From Gnetum montanum (taxonomy: Eukaryota > Streptophyta > Gnetopsida > Gnetales > Gnetaceae), in contig MNCI01011971.1 of the NCBI GenBank assembly GCA_015680685.1, positions 234,846-298,845 on the forward strand: a stretch of DNA of 64,000 nucleotides. Direction: 5' to 3'. Each line of letters opens with the position of its first letter. Within the stretch, counting starts at the first letter, position 1. Below are positions 33,980 through 45,244 of the stretch, in pieces. The notes below the pieces were generated by a model. It had not been told where the DNA came from. It saw only the letters and a list, made by a program, of their open reading frames with translations, and searched no databases. A program made the position numbers and the translations under genes.

Positions 33980-34830
33980 AAGGTGGCTTTACATCTTGCT
34001 GGATTCTGGAGGAACTGTCGAGGTGACTGATTTGTACCACACAAAGTGTAAACAACCATAAAGGGTGTCATGTTTATGCTAGTCTGCGATGAGGTACAAA
34101 GGACATGCAAGACTACTATAAGGAAACTTTAGTTGAGAAGCGATCAAGAAGGCTTTATGTCTCGTAGGATCTTGAAGGGACCATTGAGGCAATTGACCTA
34201 CACCACACAAGGCCCAAACAACCGCAGAAGGGTGTCACATTTACGCCTGTGTGAGCTAGGGTGCAAAGAACATGCAAGACTAATGTAAAAGGGAAGGTAA
34301 GTTAACTCATCATTGTAAGCTTTTATCTCCTGGAAGATCCCGGAGGGACCATCGACATGACCGATCTACACCATACGATGTGTAAACAACCGTAGATGGT
34401 GTCGAGTCTACGCTAATGCATATCGGGGTGTAGAAGGCTTGCGAGGCTAATCTAGAAGGCTTTACATCTTGCATGATCCCTGAGGGACCATCAAAGTGAC
34501 TAGTCTATTCCACATGAGGTGGGGTCCGGAACGCATGCAAGACAAACGTAAGATGGGTGAACTAACTAGCGATCAAGCAAGCTTTGCATCTCGCAGGATC
34601 CCAGAGGGATTGTCGAAGCGACTGATCTGTACCACATGAGATGAGGTATAGAACGTAGGCAATACAACCATAAAATAAGCTAGTTAGATAGTGATCAGAG
34701 GCCTTATGTTCTATAGGGCTCCCGAGGAGCCATCGAGGTGACTAGTCTGCACTGCACAAAGCACAAAAAATCACAGGAGGGTGTCGCATTTACGCTTACA
34801 TGTATTAGGGTGCAGAAGGCTCATAAAACA
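33980..34830. repeat. Six tandem units in the leader of element C
   Basis: Units start near 33984, 34151, 34319, 34459, 34580 and 34700, at GGCTTTACATCTCGCAGGAT-like cores. They run through GAGGGACCATCGA, GTGACTGATCTACACCACA and GGGTGTCGCATTTACGC. The spacing falls from about 168 to 120 bp because later units lack part of the middle. Confidence 0.88.
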
Positions 34831-34860
34831 ACCATGACACATGGAAAAGGGACCAAAAGG

Positions 34861-34877
34861 CCCTCCTTCTAGCACCA
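34861..34877 (-). other. Putative primer binding site of element C
   Basis: On the minus strand TGGTGCTAGAAGGAGGG lies six bases inside the LTR end. Element B has the same with one change. Confidence 0.7.
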
Positions 34878-34883
34878 GAAAAT

Positions 34884-36549
34884 TGTAGCGACCGAAAATG
34901 TCAATGGCTGGAAAACACAGAGGGGTCGGCAAGCACGATAGTTCTGACCTCGTATCTGCGGGAGGGCCATGTTGGGTGTGTGTAGACACGAGGTGTCCTA
35001 AACTATCGGGTCAATTAGACAGGGACTTACATTGGTGTCAATATAGCCTTTTGCAATGTAAATAACACGGAATACGAGATAATGTTTAAAAGTAAAATGA
35101 AGGAAGAGAGAAACTATAAAAATGCGACAGTAATACAAAGTAATGCTTAAGGGTGAATGATTCAGAAAATTATGCAAAATGAGACAACAAGCAAGAAATA
35201 AAGTAAAGTGTAGTTAGAAACATGCATTGCTCTAAAGCTACAAACTCGCTTGGTCAGGGTGGATACAATCGGTTGCACAGCATGACGGAGTGCAGAAATT
35301 CCGAGAGTCACCAAGGCGTGTCGAGCAAAAAGAGGTATGTGCTTGGACGCGAACTTGGGTACAAACAATGCGGGGTTCTACCAAGGTGGTAGAATGGAGA
35401 TGGGACCCCATGCTATCTGAGCAAGACTCACTATTTACAGTGTTAAATAGATGATTTTGATGTTACAATGTTGGAGAGAGGAGAAGTCTTTATTCCATAA
35501 TTCCAAAGTTCCCACCCCTTGGAAGTTATTTTCTTTAAAAAGGATGTGAACTCTTTTGAAATTGCCAACCTTTTAAAAATTTTGGACCCATTTGCATGCT
35601 ATTTGTTGAGGTATTTATAGGACCGATGGCGTGCAAAAGGGGTGGTTTTAATGCTATGTGCTTCAGGCCTTCGTTCTCTTGCTGGCGCCACTCATGTCAT
35701 TTGTGACCGTTGGACCTACAAGACCATTGCTATGTGAACCTGTATGCAATAACTGCAATTCTACTATGTCGTAATTGCTTCTTCAACATCTAGAGATGTG
35801 TGCCAATGGTCTAATTAGGTTGAGTGCATTGATGTTACACAACCACCTGCATGCCTTCCTGTGCTTTGTGACGTAGCATGCTTGGCGTGGCGTAGCACAT
35901 TGTTGCGCGTTCTGCTATATGTCACATGCTTGCTACGCTATGCTATGCTACATAGCGTAGTGTAGCGTAGCAACTGGCCTTAGTCAAAAAAGATTTACCG
36001 ATATGCAAACCTTGTCTCCTACGATGCAAGTCTTGCTAGCTTCGTTGACTCTACCTTTCGAATTACCTTCTGTCTCCATGTAGCTCAGCGTAGCGTAGTA
36101 GCAGACATAGTCTGCTACTCCTAAAGGAAAGGGACATCATTGTAGAACTCAAAATTGGGCTAGGGGAGTTGATAGTGAAGTTGTTGCCACACTACGCTAC
36201 GTGGCATCGCATAGCATAGCATCTCATTCTGCCATCATCTTCTGAAGCTTGCTACGCTACATAGCGTAGCAGGCTTCATGACTTAGAAAACTTGCCAAAC
36301 TATTTTTTCCACATCTAGAGTGCTATTGCCAATTCTGCACACTATTTCTGAGTAGGCTGTCAGCTGGTTAGGCTACTTTGGTGGATAGGTAGGATGACAC
36401 AGAACATGTCCATGCTCAAAGTAGAAAAATTTTCGAATAGGTAGGCCTGAACTCAGAACATCCTCCTCTCGATGAACTGTCGTAGTGTTGCGCAGACTGC
36501 AAGAGCCTGGTGAAGTAAGGATGACACCACATTTTTTTAGGGTGTTTCA
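34884..36549 (-). repeat. 5' LTR of element C with palindrome array
   Basis: The plus-strand ends are TGTAGCGACCGAAAATG and GGGTGTTTCA, like the B LTRs. A minus-strand TATA box lies near 35612. Between about 35870 and 36275 are several short palindromes such as GCTACGCTACATAGCGTAGC. Confidence 0.88.
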
Positions 36550-36960
36550 CATTGTTTCTTTACTTTAGCCTTACCTTAAAAGCATCTAAAGATTCACTCT
36601 TGTTATGAAGTAGGTAGAGATACATATATCGTGAGCAATCATCAATAAAGGTAACGAAATAATTTTGACCATACGCATCCATATCTAGACTACAAATATC
36701 TGTATGTATGATCTCTAATATGTCTAAACTTCTCTTGGCACCTTTCTTTGACATATTATTTTGCTTTCCCTTTATGTACTCCACATAAGTATCAAATTTG
36801 GTAAAATCTAGAATATTAAGTACTCCATCATTTACTAATCTCTTTATTCTCTCAATAGAGATCTGTCCTAATCTACAATGCCAAAACATAGAGGATTTAT
36901 CATTCATAACACATCTCTTAATGCCAATATGAACATGCATAGAAGTATAAGAAGTTTCAT
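36550..36960 (-). pseudogene. Copia integrase N-terminal part (GAG-pre-integrase)
   Basis: A 126-residue open segment on the minus strand reads SSMFWHCRLGQISIERIKRL, then DTYVEYIKGKQ, IIHTDICSLDM and FVTFIDDCSRYMYLYLL. These match the copia pre-integrase and integrase start, normally LWHRRLGHIS, C..CI.GK, HTDICGP and FIDDYSRY. The zinc-binding ligands are damaged: the second His is Gln and both Cys are Tyr, the latter as expected of G-to-A change. The first catalytic Asp (HTD) is present. The coding region is cut at AFKVRLK by the LTR of element C. Confidence 0.92.
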
Positions 36961-37199
36961 TTTCAAATTAATTTTGAAAAGACCATTTGTTAATGTACCA
37001 TTTCCATTAAGTTCAAATCTATAATATAAATTGAATATAGTGTCTGAAAAATTAAAGGAAAATCACAATGATATAATCCTTGAAATAGAAATTAAATTCC
37101 TTGAAAAACTTGGAATATAAAATATCTTTCCAATTCTAAAACAAAACCACTACTTAAAAATAATATGCATGTTTTGATTGCCTCCACATGTAAGTGCAT

Positions 37200-38228
37200 C
37201 TTGTTGCTTAAATAGATGCATGATTGACTTTTGACTAGCTTCCTTAGGTTTTTCACCCTCTACAAGGAATTGGTAACATGGATTGTAGAACTAGAATCAA
37301 TCCACTATGTGTCATGAACAACATCAACCAGATTAGATTCAAAACAAACAAGTGAGAGTTGAGTACCTTTCTTTTCAAGACATTTCTAATATTCAGAATA
37401 ATTCTTCTTTATGTGCCCTTTTCTTTTGGAAAAACAAAACATTTGGAGTCTTTCTTAATATCATCTTGTGTAGCCAATTTCACCTTCCACTTGCCTTTTT
37501 CTTGTCCTTTATTCTTTCCTTGTGTAGCTAAATGCACACTCTCTTTCTCTTCTAGCAAGTCTTCCCTCTTCTTGCACACACATGATCATTAGTTCATTTA
37601 TTGACCATTTGTCTTTATGTGTATTTAAAGAAATCTTAAAGGGTCTATACTACAATGGGAGCATGTTTAAGATATAGTGCATAAGGAAAGATTCTGACAT
37701 CTCAACCTTAAGTTTTTTGAGTTCAACCACTATATACCTCATTTGCATGATGTGCTCATGCACACCACAAATTTTGGTGAGCTTCATGAGTGAGAACTTC
37801 ATTATCAAGGTGTTGGCCAATGCCTTGTCGGATAACTCAAATTTTTCATCAATGGCTTTTTAAAAAGCACGCAGATTATCATATTGTTCTAGTGAACCAC
37901 ACATACCAACCAAGATCTTGGTTTTTATGAACATGACATAGAGGTGATTAGATCACTCCCATTTTTTATAATTATCAATATCATCTAGATGGCTGATTAC
38001 TATAATGGCAGGTGGTTTATCCTTATAGATAACATAATCAATGTTCATCCAACCTATATGAAGAAGAATTCTCTCCTTCCACACCTTATAATTTTCACCC
38101 TTTAATTCAAGAATGTCACATTTAAAATTAGAGTAGCTTACAAGTTGTACAACTACATAATTAAACATGCTTATGTCACTAAATTTAAGGTTAAAATGCC
38201 ATAAGACATGTTTACCAATGTAAATCAT
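37200..38228 (-). pseudogene. Copia gag and protease-like region of element D
   Basis: The minus strand starts with MIYIGKHVLWHF and reaches ILELKGENYKVWKERILLHI, the entry motif of copia Gag (UBN2 family). It continues in other frames through KLTKICGVHEHIMQMRYIV (about 37700-37790), a Lys-rich zinc-knuckle region (KGKWKVKLATQ, about 37480-37520) and a protease-like segment near 37260-37320 with the wording for SGSTIHVTNTLQG distorted. Gag would form the virus-like particle. Stops and frameshifts are frequent. The 5' end lies about 1 kb from the LTR, with AT-rich non-coding leader between. Confidence 0.75.
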
Positions 38229-39209
38229 GAAAGATATGAATCAAATGACATAAAATTGCCTGTGGACTAAATTTTAATTCAAAAAGACTCATATATCCTT
38301 ATGATCAAACTATTAAATTATATTCCTTTTCTTAATCCCTATAGGTAAATTAAGAAAAATAATTTAACATATCATCCTAATTAATCATATGAAATGCAAT
38401 AAAAAATCATGTGGGATAAAATTTATCATATTACATATGATTAATCATAATTTTTAATGATGTGTACCATATGTGATCCAAAAGCTTTTAGTACATAATT
38501 TTGCATAATTAAAGATGGTATGGATACTCTCTAATTATAGAAAATTATATAGATCACTTGTTATAATTTATATGTAGAAAATGATGCATACATATAAAAA
38601 AATATCCATAAAATTGATAAATTACCAAATTCAACATGGGATAAACATAATTCATGTAATTATTCTAGCCCAAGGTGCCTAGGTGGAGGCCAAAGTGCCA
38701 AAAGAAAACCCTCTAGAATGATGCTAATTCATTGGCAAACATACAAAACACTAGAAATCATAATAACAATGATGAATGTTGGATATGTAGGCCAAAATGA
38801 AAAATGCACATACATAATTCACATAATCTAACTATGGATAGAGGGAATAAACATTTATTAGCCTTAAGACCACTTAAGTTAAACAAAATTATGCTCAACC
38901 TTAAAAAAAATTTACATAATGATAGGATATTGTAGGCCAATGATGTAAATAGCACAACCAGACCAGCTCTCCAAAACAAGAAGAGAAAATATACTCATTA
39001 CCATAGCATTAATGGTTTTTATTTTCTAGTTCTACACTGCACAAAAATGCAACAAAATGTGAGAGGGAAATCTCTTTCACTAGGAAAAAACAAAAAGAGA
39101 GTGATCTTCCTCAAACTACAAAGTGAAAAAATATTTCTTAAAAAAAGAAAAAAATACACTATTTCCAAATTGAACCATCATCAAAAGTTGCATCAAGACA
39201 TACATCTAT

Positions 39210-39223
39210 CACTCTGATTCCAA
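39210..39223 (-). other. Primer binding site of copia element D
   Basis: On the minus strand TTGGAATCAGAGTG matches the copia initiator tRNA-Met site TGGTATCAGAGC with two changes, one base inside the LTR. Confidence 0.8.
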
Positions 39224-39224
39224 A

Positions 39225-39700
39225 TGTAAGAAAATAATTGTGTAGAAAACTAGATGGCACAAAAAATCAAAGTAAAGAATATGGAAGAAAATGACATAAG
39301 AAACTCACGTGCATAAATAATTAAAAATGCATAATTCTTGAGTAGATGGAATTGACCTTTAGCCATAGATGCCTCAGATTAAATTTGGTGTTTTGATTCT
39401 TCTTTTACATGGATGCTCTACAATGATGGTGCATGCAATCTTCAAGAATTTGTGAAAGGGACTAGAATTGCAATCCTATTGTGACTCATGGTGTCTTTGT
39501 TCTCCCATCAAGAACAAATTTATAGGCCATAGGACTAGTTACCATAAGAGACCTAATGTCCTCACATAAAAAATAAATTACCAGATATGAAGAACACATT
39601 GATGTGTTAACCAACTCATAAAAATGCATTAGTGGGTATGGTGGCCACTTTCATGCATTAACTAACACATAAAATGCATTAGTGGGTAACACATGCTACA
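39225..39700 (-). repeat. 5' LTR of copia element D
   Basis: A 476-bp segment with plus-strand ends TGTAAG and GCTACA (TGTA/TACA inverted ends), next to the PBS. A minus-strand TATAAATT lies at about 39519-39526. It is directly followed by the germin-like pseudogene. Confidence 0.8.
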
Positions 39701-40111
39701 AAAATTGGTTGTTTGTGTTCAAAATACCAGCAAAATTAGCCCAGCTTGGATTAGAAACATGAACTTGGTGGCCCTTAGATGACTATGAGGCAAAAGGATA
39801 CCACCCAGGGTGAAATTAATGAGAGCCAAAGTGAGATCCTATGTGTTGTTGCCTAGTAGATTCATGACCATTGTTAAGGTCACTATGAACCTGAATGTTG
39901 TGCTAGGCATTCTAGGCTCTGCTAGTGAAAATGTTTTAAAATCTATGGTGGTGGTAACATTAGAATCAAGGCATGGAACATCATTTATGAATATTCCCTT
40001 GGCATTTGCATTGTTTGCAACATAGAAATATTGCAAAGGATCATTGTTTGCTACTCTAGTAGCCTACAAAAATGCTACCACTACTAAAAACAGAGCTACT
40101 ATGGTCTTCAT
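39701..40111 (-). pseudogene. Germin-like protein pseudogene, 5' exon fragment
   Basis: The start codon at 40109-40111 on the minus strand begins MKTIVALFLVVVAFL, a hydrophobic signal-peptide-like start. Next come NNDPLQYFYVAN (germin family usual DPLQDFCVAD), FINDVPCLDSN (usual FVNGFPCKDP), IDFKTFSLAEPR, TLALINFTLGGILLPHSHLR (usual LARIDFAPGGLNPPHTHPR), then a frameshifted NTNNQF. Functional germin-like proteins are secreted cupin-fold proteins. Here one stop falls in the signal region, one before the cupin box, and one near the frameshift. The first Cys of the usual disulphide pair is Tyr, while the second remains. The cupin histidines read HSH instead of HTH. The gene ends where the copia LTR begins, so the rest of the cupin domain is missing. 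Confidence 0.88.
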
Positions 40112-40354
40112 TGTTGTATCAGTTTTATCTTTTGATGGTGGCTTACTTAGGTGAGCAATGGTGTTGTAAAGCTATGTTTTTTTATACTAAGGATGATGAA
40201 GAATAAATTTTATTATAGATATGATGATGTCAGTGATGTTACTCTAATGAAAACATATGACCAGTTCAATGATGGTTGTTTCTTCTTCTTATGCATTTTA
40301 ATCCTTAACCCCATCCCTCTCTCTAACTCACCTAATAAAAATAATTTTCATTAT

Positions 40355-40612
40355 TTCCCACTAATGTCCTTGACCTTGGCCTCTTTGTGAAGATTAGCTA
40401 CCTATTCCAAAGCATTTTTCTTATTGCCCCACTGACATCCTTGACCTTGGCCTTCTTATGAAGCATTTTTATTGTTATCCCACTCATGTCTTTCACCTTG
40501 GCCTCCTCATGAAGATTAGCATCCTAATTTGAAGCATTTTTCTTTTTTCTCCATTGACATCCTTGACTTTGGCCTCCTTGTGAAGATTTGCACTACATTA
40601 GCACAAGATGAC
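40355..40612. repeat. Four-copy repeat upstream of the germin-like pseudogene
   Basis: Units share TGTCCTTGACCTTGGCCTC..TGAAGATTAGC, followed by a variable AAGCATTTTTCTT part. Starts lie near 40360, 40425, 40480 and 40550, with spacing of roughly 55-70 bp. It lies about 250 bp upstream of the pseudogene start on its coding strand. Confidence 0.85.
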
Positions 40613-41765
40613 TCAGGTGGACTAGGGAAAAGCATGGCGGCCATGCAAAATTTCAAATGTGAGGGTAACCTTAGGTAGCCCATCTACTATTTATGACAAA
40701 ACATTGACTATGTCTTAGTCAAAAATTACCTTTGCATCACATATTCAACCAAAACTATTTACTAACCTTTAGGGAAAATTATTTTATGCTATGGGGGGAG
40801 AGGAAGAGAGAGAGAAAAGTCACACAAATTTTATACCATGTAACTAACACCATTTTTAATGAGGTTTAGGATGATTGTGTGGTAGCAATAGGGGGTTTGA
40901 GATTTAATTCCACTAATGTGAGTGCTAACTTTACATCAATGATAGATGAAACTAGTCACAAGTCACACATTTTATTTTACTAGGTAGCAGTGAGTTATAA
41001 ACTTCTATAAATCTTAAGGTGTACCTATGTTTCAATTATTTGGGGTTCTAACACCCCAATGATGAAAGACAAAATAAGAAGAGGATAATTATAAAATTAT
41101 TAGAAATAGATAATTCTCATTTATGTATGAGCCATTCAAATTAATAATTGATAAATTAAAACTAAAATTTTATTATGGAAATGTAAATGTTATGAATTTT
41201 GAAATTTTTTACCAAAACATTATAAAAAAATAAAAAAATAAAAATAGCTTGCATAATATTTTGATCAAACCAACCAAATTAGTAAGTGTAACATCTCACA
41301 TCCTCCTAATGTATTGAAATGTATGAAATTGTAAGAACATGTTAAATTTAGCTTCAATTCTATTTTGATTGCAAATTTAATGTATTCATTCTTTGCAAGG
41401 AATTTTGGGCTAGTTCCCAATTTCAACTTACAAATGATGACATTTCAGTTGGGCTTTGCTAATTTTGTACCACTACTAATAAGGAAGAACTACTAAATGC
41501 TTTATCCATCAAAACAGGGCCTTTCCTCATTACAATAAAGTAGAAATGTTTCTTTTCATCTAGGTTTTTCCATTATTTTAGAAGTAATTTTTTTTTACTA
41601 CATTGTGAACCTAACCTACTTTAGATCAAAATAAAGAATGCATACTTGAAGGTTTTATTTATTGATCAGTAAAACTTTCTCACAAAACAAAGTTTTTTCC
41701 TAGGTTCTTAACTTCACCTTTATAGAGTATTTATCTAATGGATATTCAAAAATATCATTATAGAT
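40613..41765. other. No feature recognised
   Basis: AT-rich sequence with an A/T run near 41220-41245. No coding signal or repeat I can name. Confidence 0.5.
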
Positions 41766-42614
41766 TGATGAATCATGTTTAATTTTGCTACGATATTGGG
41801 TACTTTATATCAGAGCCTCGATATCGGATACATGATATTGAATCCCAAGAAGTAACATCAAATATTCAATATCACGAGATGTATGTCAACCTATAAATAT
41901 AGTGCTTGGGCACATAGTTTGGGCATTTTGTTTAGTAGAGTAATGAAGTTCTTGAAGTTTAGCCATTCCAAAGTTAGAATATTTTTGAGTGCTTGTTGTA
42001 GGAGTCTAAGTGTGTATGGATCCTTGTTCAACGACTGATGTACCTGAGCACAGTAGTGTGATGAAAGTAAAGACAAGCCCTTTTGATAATCCTTGCAGCA
42101 CTAAGAAAAGGTTAATGTTTCCTTTAATGCATTTAATATTCATGAAGTTTACCTTAATGCACTTTGATTAAGAAATTAATGTCTAGTTATTAATGAAAAC
42201 AAGCATAACCACTTCAATCATATGTGTAGTGCTTGGTAACCTAGAAACACTTAATGTTTAGTAACCCAGAAGTGCTATATGCATTTAGGATGTGTCCAAA
42301 AAGTGGGAATGGGTACTTTTGTTATGCTAGCTAGGCAGTAGATTAATTAAATATTAAATTCCTTTACCTTTCATTCTTGTTCTAGGTGATTAAACTTATA
42401 AAATATAAAATGATAAAAATTATATACCTTAGTTGCACTTAACCATATACTTGTATCTCACAAGTGGAACTGAGGACCCAACGATCATCTTGATTAGATT
42501 TGACTTCCTTGAACTAGTGTACTTAAGAACTTAAGATCTACAAAGTTCAAATGGATCATGCATGAATGCTTGTGATTTGTATAATTGGGCATAGGAGTAC
42601 CTTGCTGCTCATCA
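41766..42614 (+). repeat. 5' LTR of element G
   Basis: It runs from TGATGA to CTCATCA with a TATA box (CTATAAATA) at about 41891-41899 and decayed GATATC motifs at 41788-41878. It lacks the 75-bp repeat of the A LTRs. Confidence 0.88.
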
Positions 42615-42634
42615 TTGGCACCATTGCTAGGAAC
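42615..42634 (+). other. Primer binding site of element G, tRNA-Asp type
   Basis: TGGCACCATTGCTAGGAA (from 42616) against TGGCGCCGTTGCCGGGGA: 13 of 18 identical and every difference is a transition. Confidence 0.85.
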
Positions 42635-42772
42635 CTTTTAGTTGTTATGCATGCTATCTAGGATTTAGTGAAAAATAATTAAAATCATTGGAATGAATCC
42701 TAGATTTATATCATACTTTAAAATAACTATAACAATTTCTAAAAGCACACTATGTTTTTATTTCCTAACATA

Positions 42773-45160
42773 AGATTTCTTCTTCTCACAAGAGTGATTC
42801 TTTGTTCAAGTTTTATAGAGTACATTAGCAAGTGCTCTAGAAATATAGAGTGGTATATGCTCATCTTGATGAGTATGTACCTAATTTCACCATCATCCTA
42901 GACTAGGATGAATAGCTTTGGTGAAGGGAAACATTGTGTTGCCACTTAATTAGTCTATTCCTATGATGCTCCAACAAACTCTTATGTGTTTGGGTCTCTA
43001 GGGACTTGATGTTGAGTATGTTATATAGGATAGTAACACTAGGGATTATCATCCCATAGAGGCACAATTTCTTAGGGATTGATAGCTTAAATAACACTAT
43101 GAATCTGCAAAGGGGGTGTGGTTTAATGATTCCCCATACTTGTTGTACAATAAAGATCGTGGAGAACCCTTCTTTGGCGGTTTTCCTTTTAGTGAAATTC
43201 CTCTCTTTAACTTTGGTGAAGGAGGTCAAAACCCGAACTTACAATCCATGATCCACAATCTAGGTTCTAGTAAGAATGGATCCAATAATAAAGGAGGATC
43301 TAGGGAGGAGATTTAGCATAGGGATGTGAACAAGAAACAAGATCGTGATTGTAGCCACCATCACTAAAGAGAGAGTAGTAGGCACCATGATGATGCTAGC
43401 CCTCCTTCCTCTTCACCTTCACCATCATCATCTTCCTCTTTTGGCTCTGATAGCAATTGTAGGGGGTGTGACTATGATGGAGATGACTGATAGGACTGAG
43501 ATAATCAAAGGGATCGTTAGGCAAGTCAAGATCATCAATGTAGACATTCAAGAGAGACCTGTTTCCATGAATGAAGGGGTGGTAGAGGGCATTGTAGGCA
43601 CTAGAATCATGGCCTTGTTGAGCTTATGCTTACTACCTAGAGTATGTGAAACATTTCAAAGGCAATGGTAATTCCCACAAGGCACATAAAGAATAGTTAG
43701 ATCAAAAGATTAGACATGAATAATATTCCTCAATTTGAAGGGGTATATAACTCAGATGCACAAGACCATCTCTAAGCTTTCCAAGATGCATGTACCTTCT
43801 AGAATATAGAAAATGAGTGGTAGAAGCTTAAGTTGTTCCCCAAGACACTTATTAAAGAAGTAAAAGACTAGTACCAGTTCTTAGAATCAAAATCTATAAG
43901 ATAGTGGAGTACGATGCTTTAATTATTTAATGACAAACATTAGATGTACTCTAGAGTGTTGAACTTGACAAGAAAAATATAAGGATTGAAACAAGGGACA
44001 CATAAATCCTTGGATGCCATCATGGGCTAATAATCTTCCTTATTTCATTGATGTCCTAGCCATAATTATTCTCAACTAGACCAACTTTTCCGCATTGTAG
44101 ATGGGCTTTGATCAGAAATGAGGAGAACCCTTAGCATCTATGCCTAGGGATGACTATCAGAATTAATCACTCATTAGATACAAATATTGATTAAGTAGGT
44201 AGCTAAAGATGAAGGAGAATTAAGAAAATAAGAAAGTGCAGAAGAGTATAATTATAATCCTTCCATTCACAAGATGGAGGGTCAATTTTGTGATAGTGAG
44301 GAAGAATCATCCCTTGATGAGGTGGTGAATAGGAGTACCTTGTCGCTTCAAAAATTTCAATCTAAAATTTCAACTAATGTTTATTAGTTATGAGACTCCA
44401 TAAATAGTAGATTTCAAGTTGTACTAAAAATTGTTGAAGAGTACAAAAAACAAGGTAGTGATTGTCAGCACAAGAGGAGCAAGCAAGCGGAACGTGCACA
44501 TCAAAGAAGTAAGTGTAAGAGATTGTTGTAATTGAGCAAGTTGTAGGAACTGACTTAGATAATGATGGTGGATGTGAAATCTACCATTATGAAGATCCTA
44601 AGGGATGTTGTCCCATATTTTCACACTATAAGAGTCTAGGATGTATACCTTGAATCCATGACTTACACAAAGGTAAACACCTAGAAGATCATCTTATCCT
44701 CAAGGGAATTCTAGGTAGTACCATCAACAATAATATTATTATCCAAATGAAACTCCTATGCAACAATATGAGTAGTATCAATAGTGGAAACAATAACAAT
44801 CATGGATGCTAGCACCTCCAAGGCAATAATACCTTTACAAACAACTTGATTCATATGGATATTATGTTTAACAATCTTTATCTCCACATGACTCTTCTAG
44901 TCATGTTTCTACTTTCCAACCTCACTACTACCCTTTTGATTATTATTGAACTCATTCTCCACATGCAAGATGAAATTACACCTTCTACCCTTATCCTTCT
45001 CTTGTTCCTACNATGAAATTACACCTTCTACCCTTATCCTTCTCTTGTTCCTACACATCTTCCTCCTTCCTCAACATAGCTACCAACTACTTCATCTATG
45101 TAGGATGAACTCCTAGCTCAAATGCAACAATGCAATGCCAACAAGGCCATTAATTTAAAA
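42773..45160 (+). pseudogene. gag pseudogene of element G
   Basis: It opens with the Ser-rich SSSHKSD start equivalent to element A. GGQNPNLQSMIHN (about 43215-43260) parallels A's EKVGYQNLRSMIHN, followed by an Asp/His/Ser-rich stretch (43330-43480). The capsid region has NNIPQFEGVYNSDAQDHL-type wording and ENEWWKLKLFPKTL (43715-43860). PSHNYSQLDQLFRIVDGL lies near 44050-44105, then a charged stretch with DGGCEIYHYEDPKGCC (about 44560-44610) and a Pro/Gln/Tyr-rich tail. Stops are frequent. The 42-bp duplication at an N gap (44970-45054) is inside the tail and is an assembly fault. Confidence 0.78.
44970..45054. other. Unmerged contig ends at an N gap
   Basis: A 42-bp sequence starting ATGAAATTACACC lies on both sides of the single N at 45012. 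Confidence 0.9.
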
Positions 45161-45244
45161 TTAGTTCATTATTCAAGTGGTTTGAACACTTGATCTAAGA
45201 AAAAACCTTTCTTCCAATGCAATAGTTTTCCTAAGCCCTCACAT

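Larger units (their letters stand above)
30475..36549 (-). mobile_element. Pol-less Tat-like Ty3/gypsy element C, 3' truncated
   Basis: On the minus strand: LTR (34884-36549), PBS (34861-34877), a leader of six tandem repeats, a long and fairly well preserved gag, and protease, which ends abruptly at about 30475. Gag and protease match element B block by block. No 3' LTR was found to the left, so the 3' half has been lost by deletion or replacement. The right LTR end abuts copia element D within its integrase coding region, showing that C inserted into D. C is better preserved than B: its protease keeps D-G-A-S and the gag has only a few stops. Confidence 0.88.
36550..39700 (-). mobile_element. 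Ty1/copia element D, 5' half
   Basis: On the minus strand: 5' LTR (39225-39700), PBS, gag, protease-like region, and the start of integrase, then interruption by element C at 36549. The rest of integrase, RT and RNase H is not found to the left of C. Copia order (integrase before RT) is consistent with finding integrase directly after gag-pro. All parts carry stops. Confidence 0.85.
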
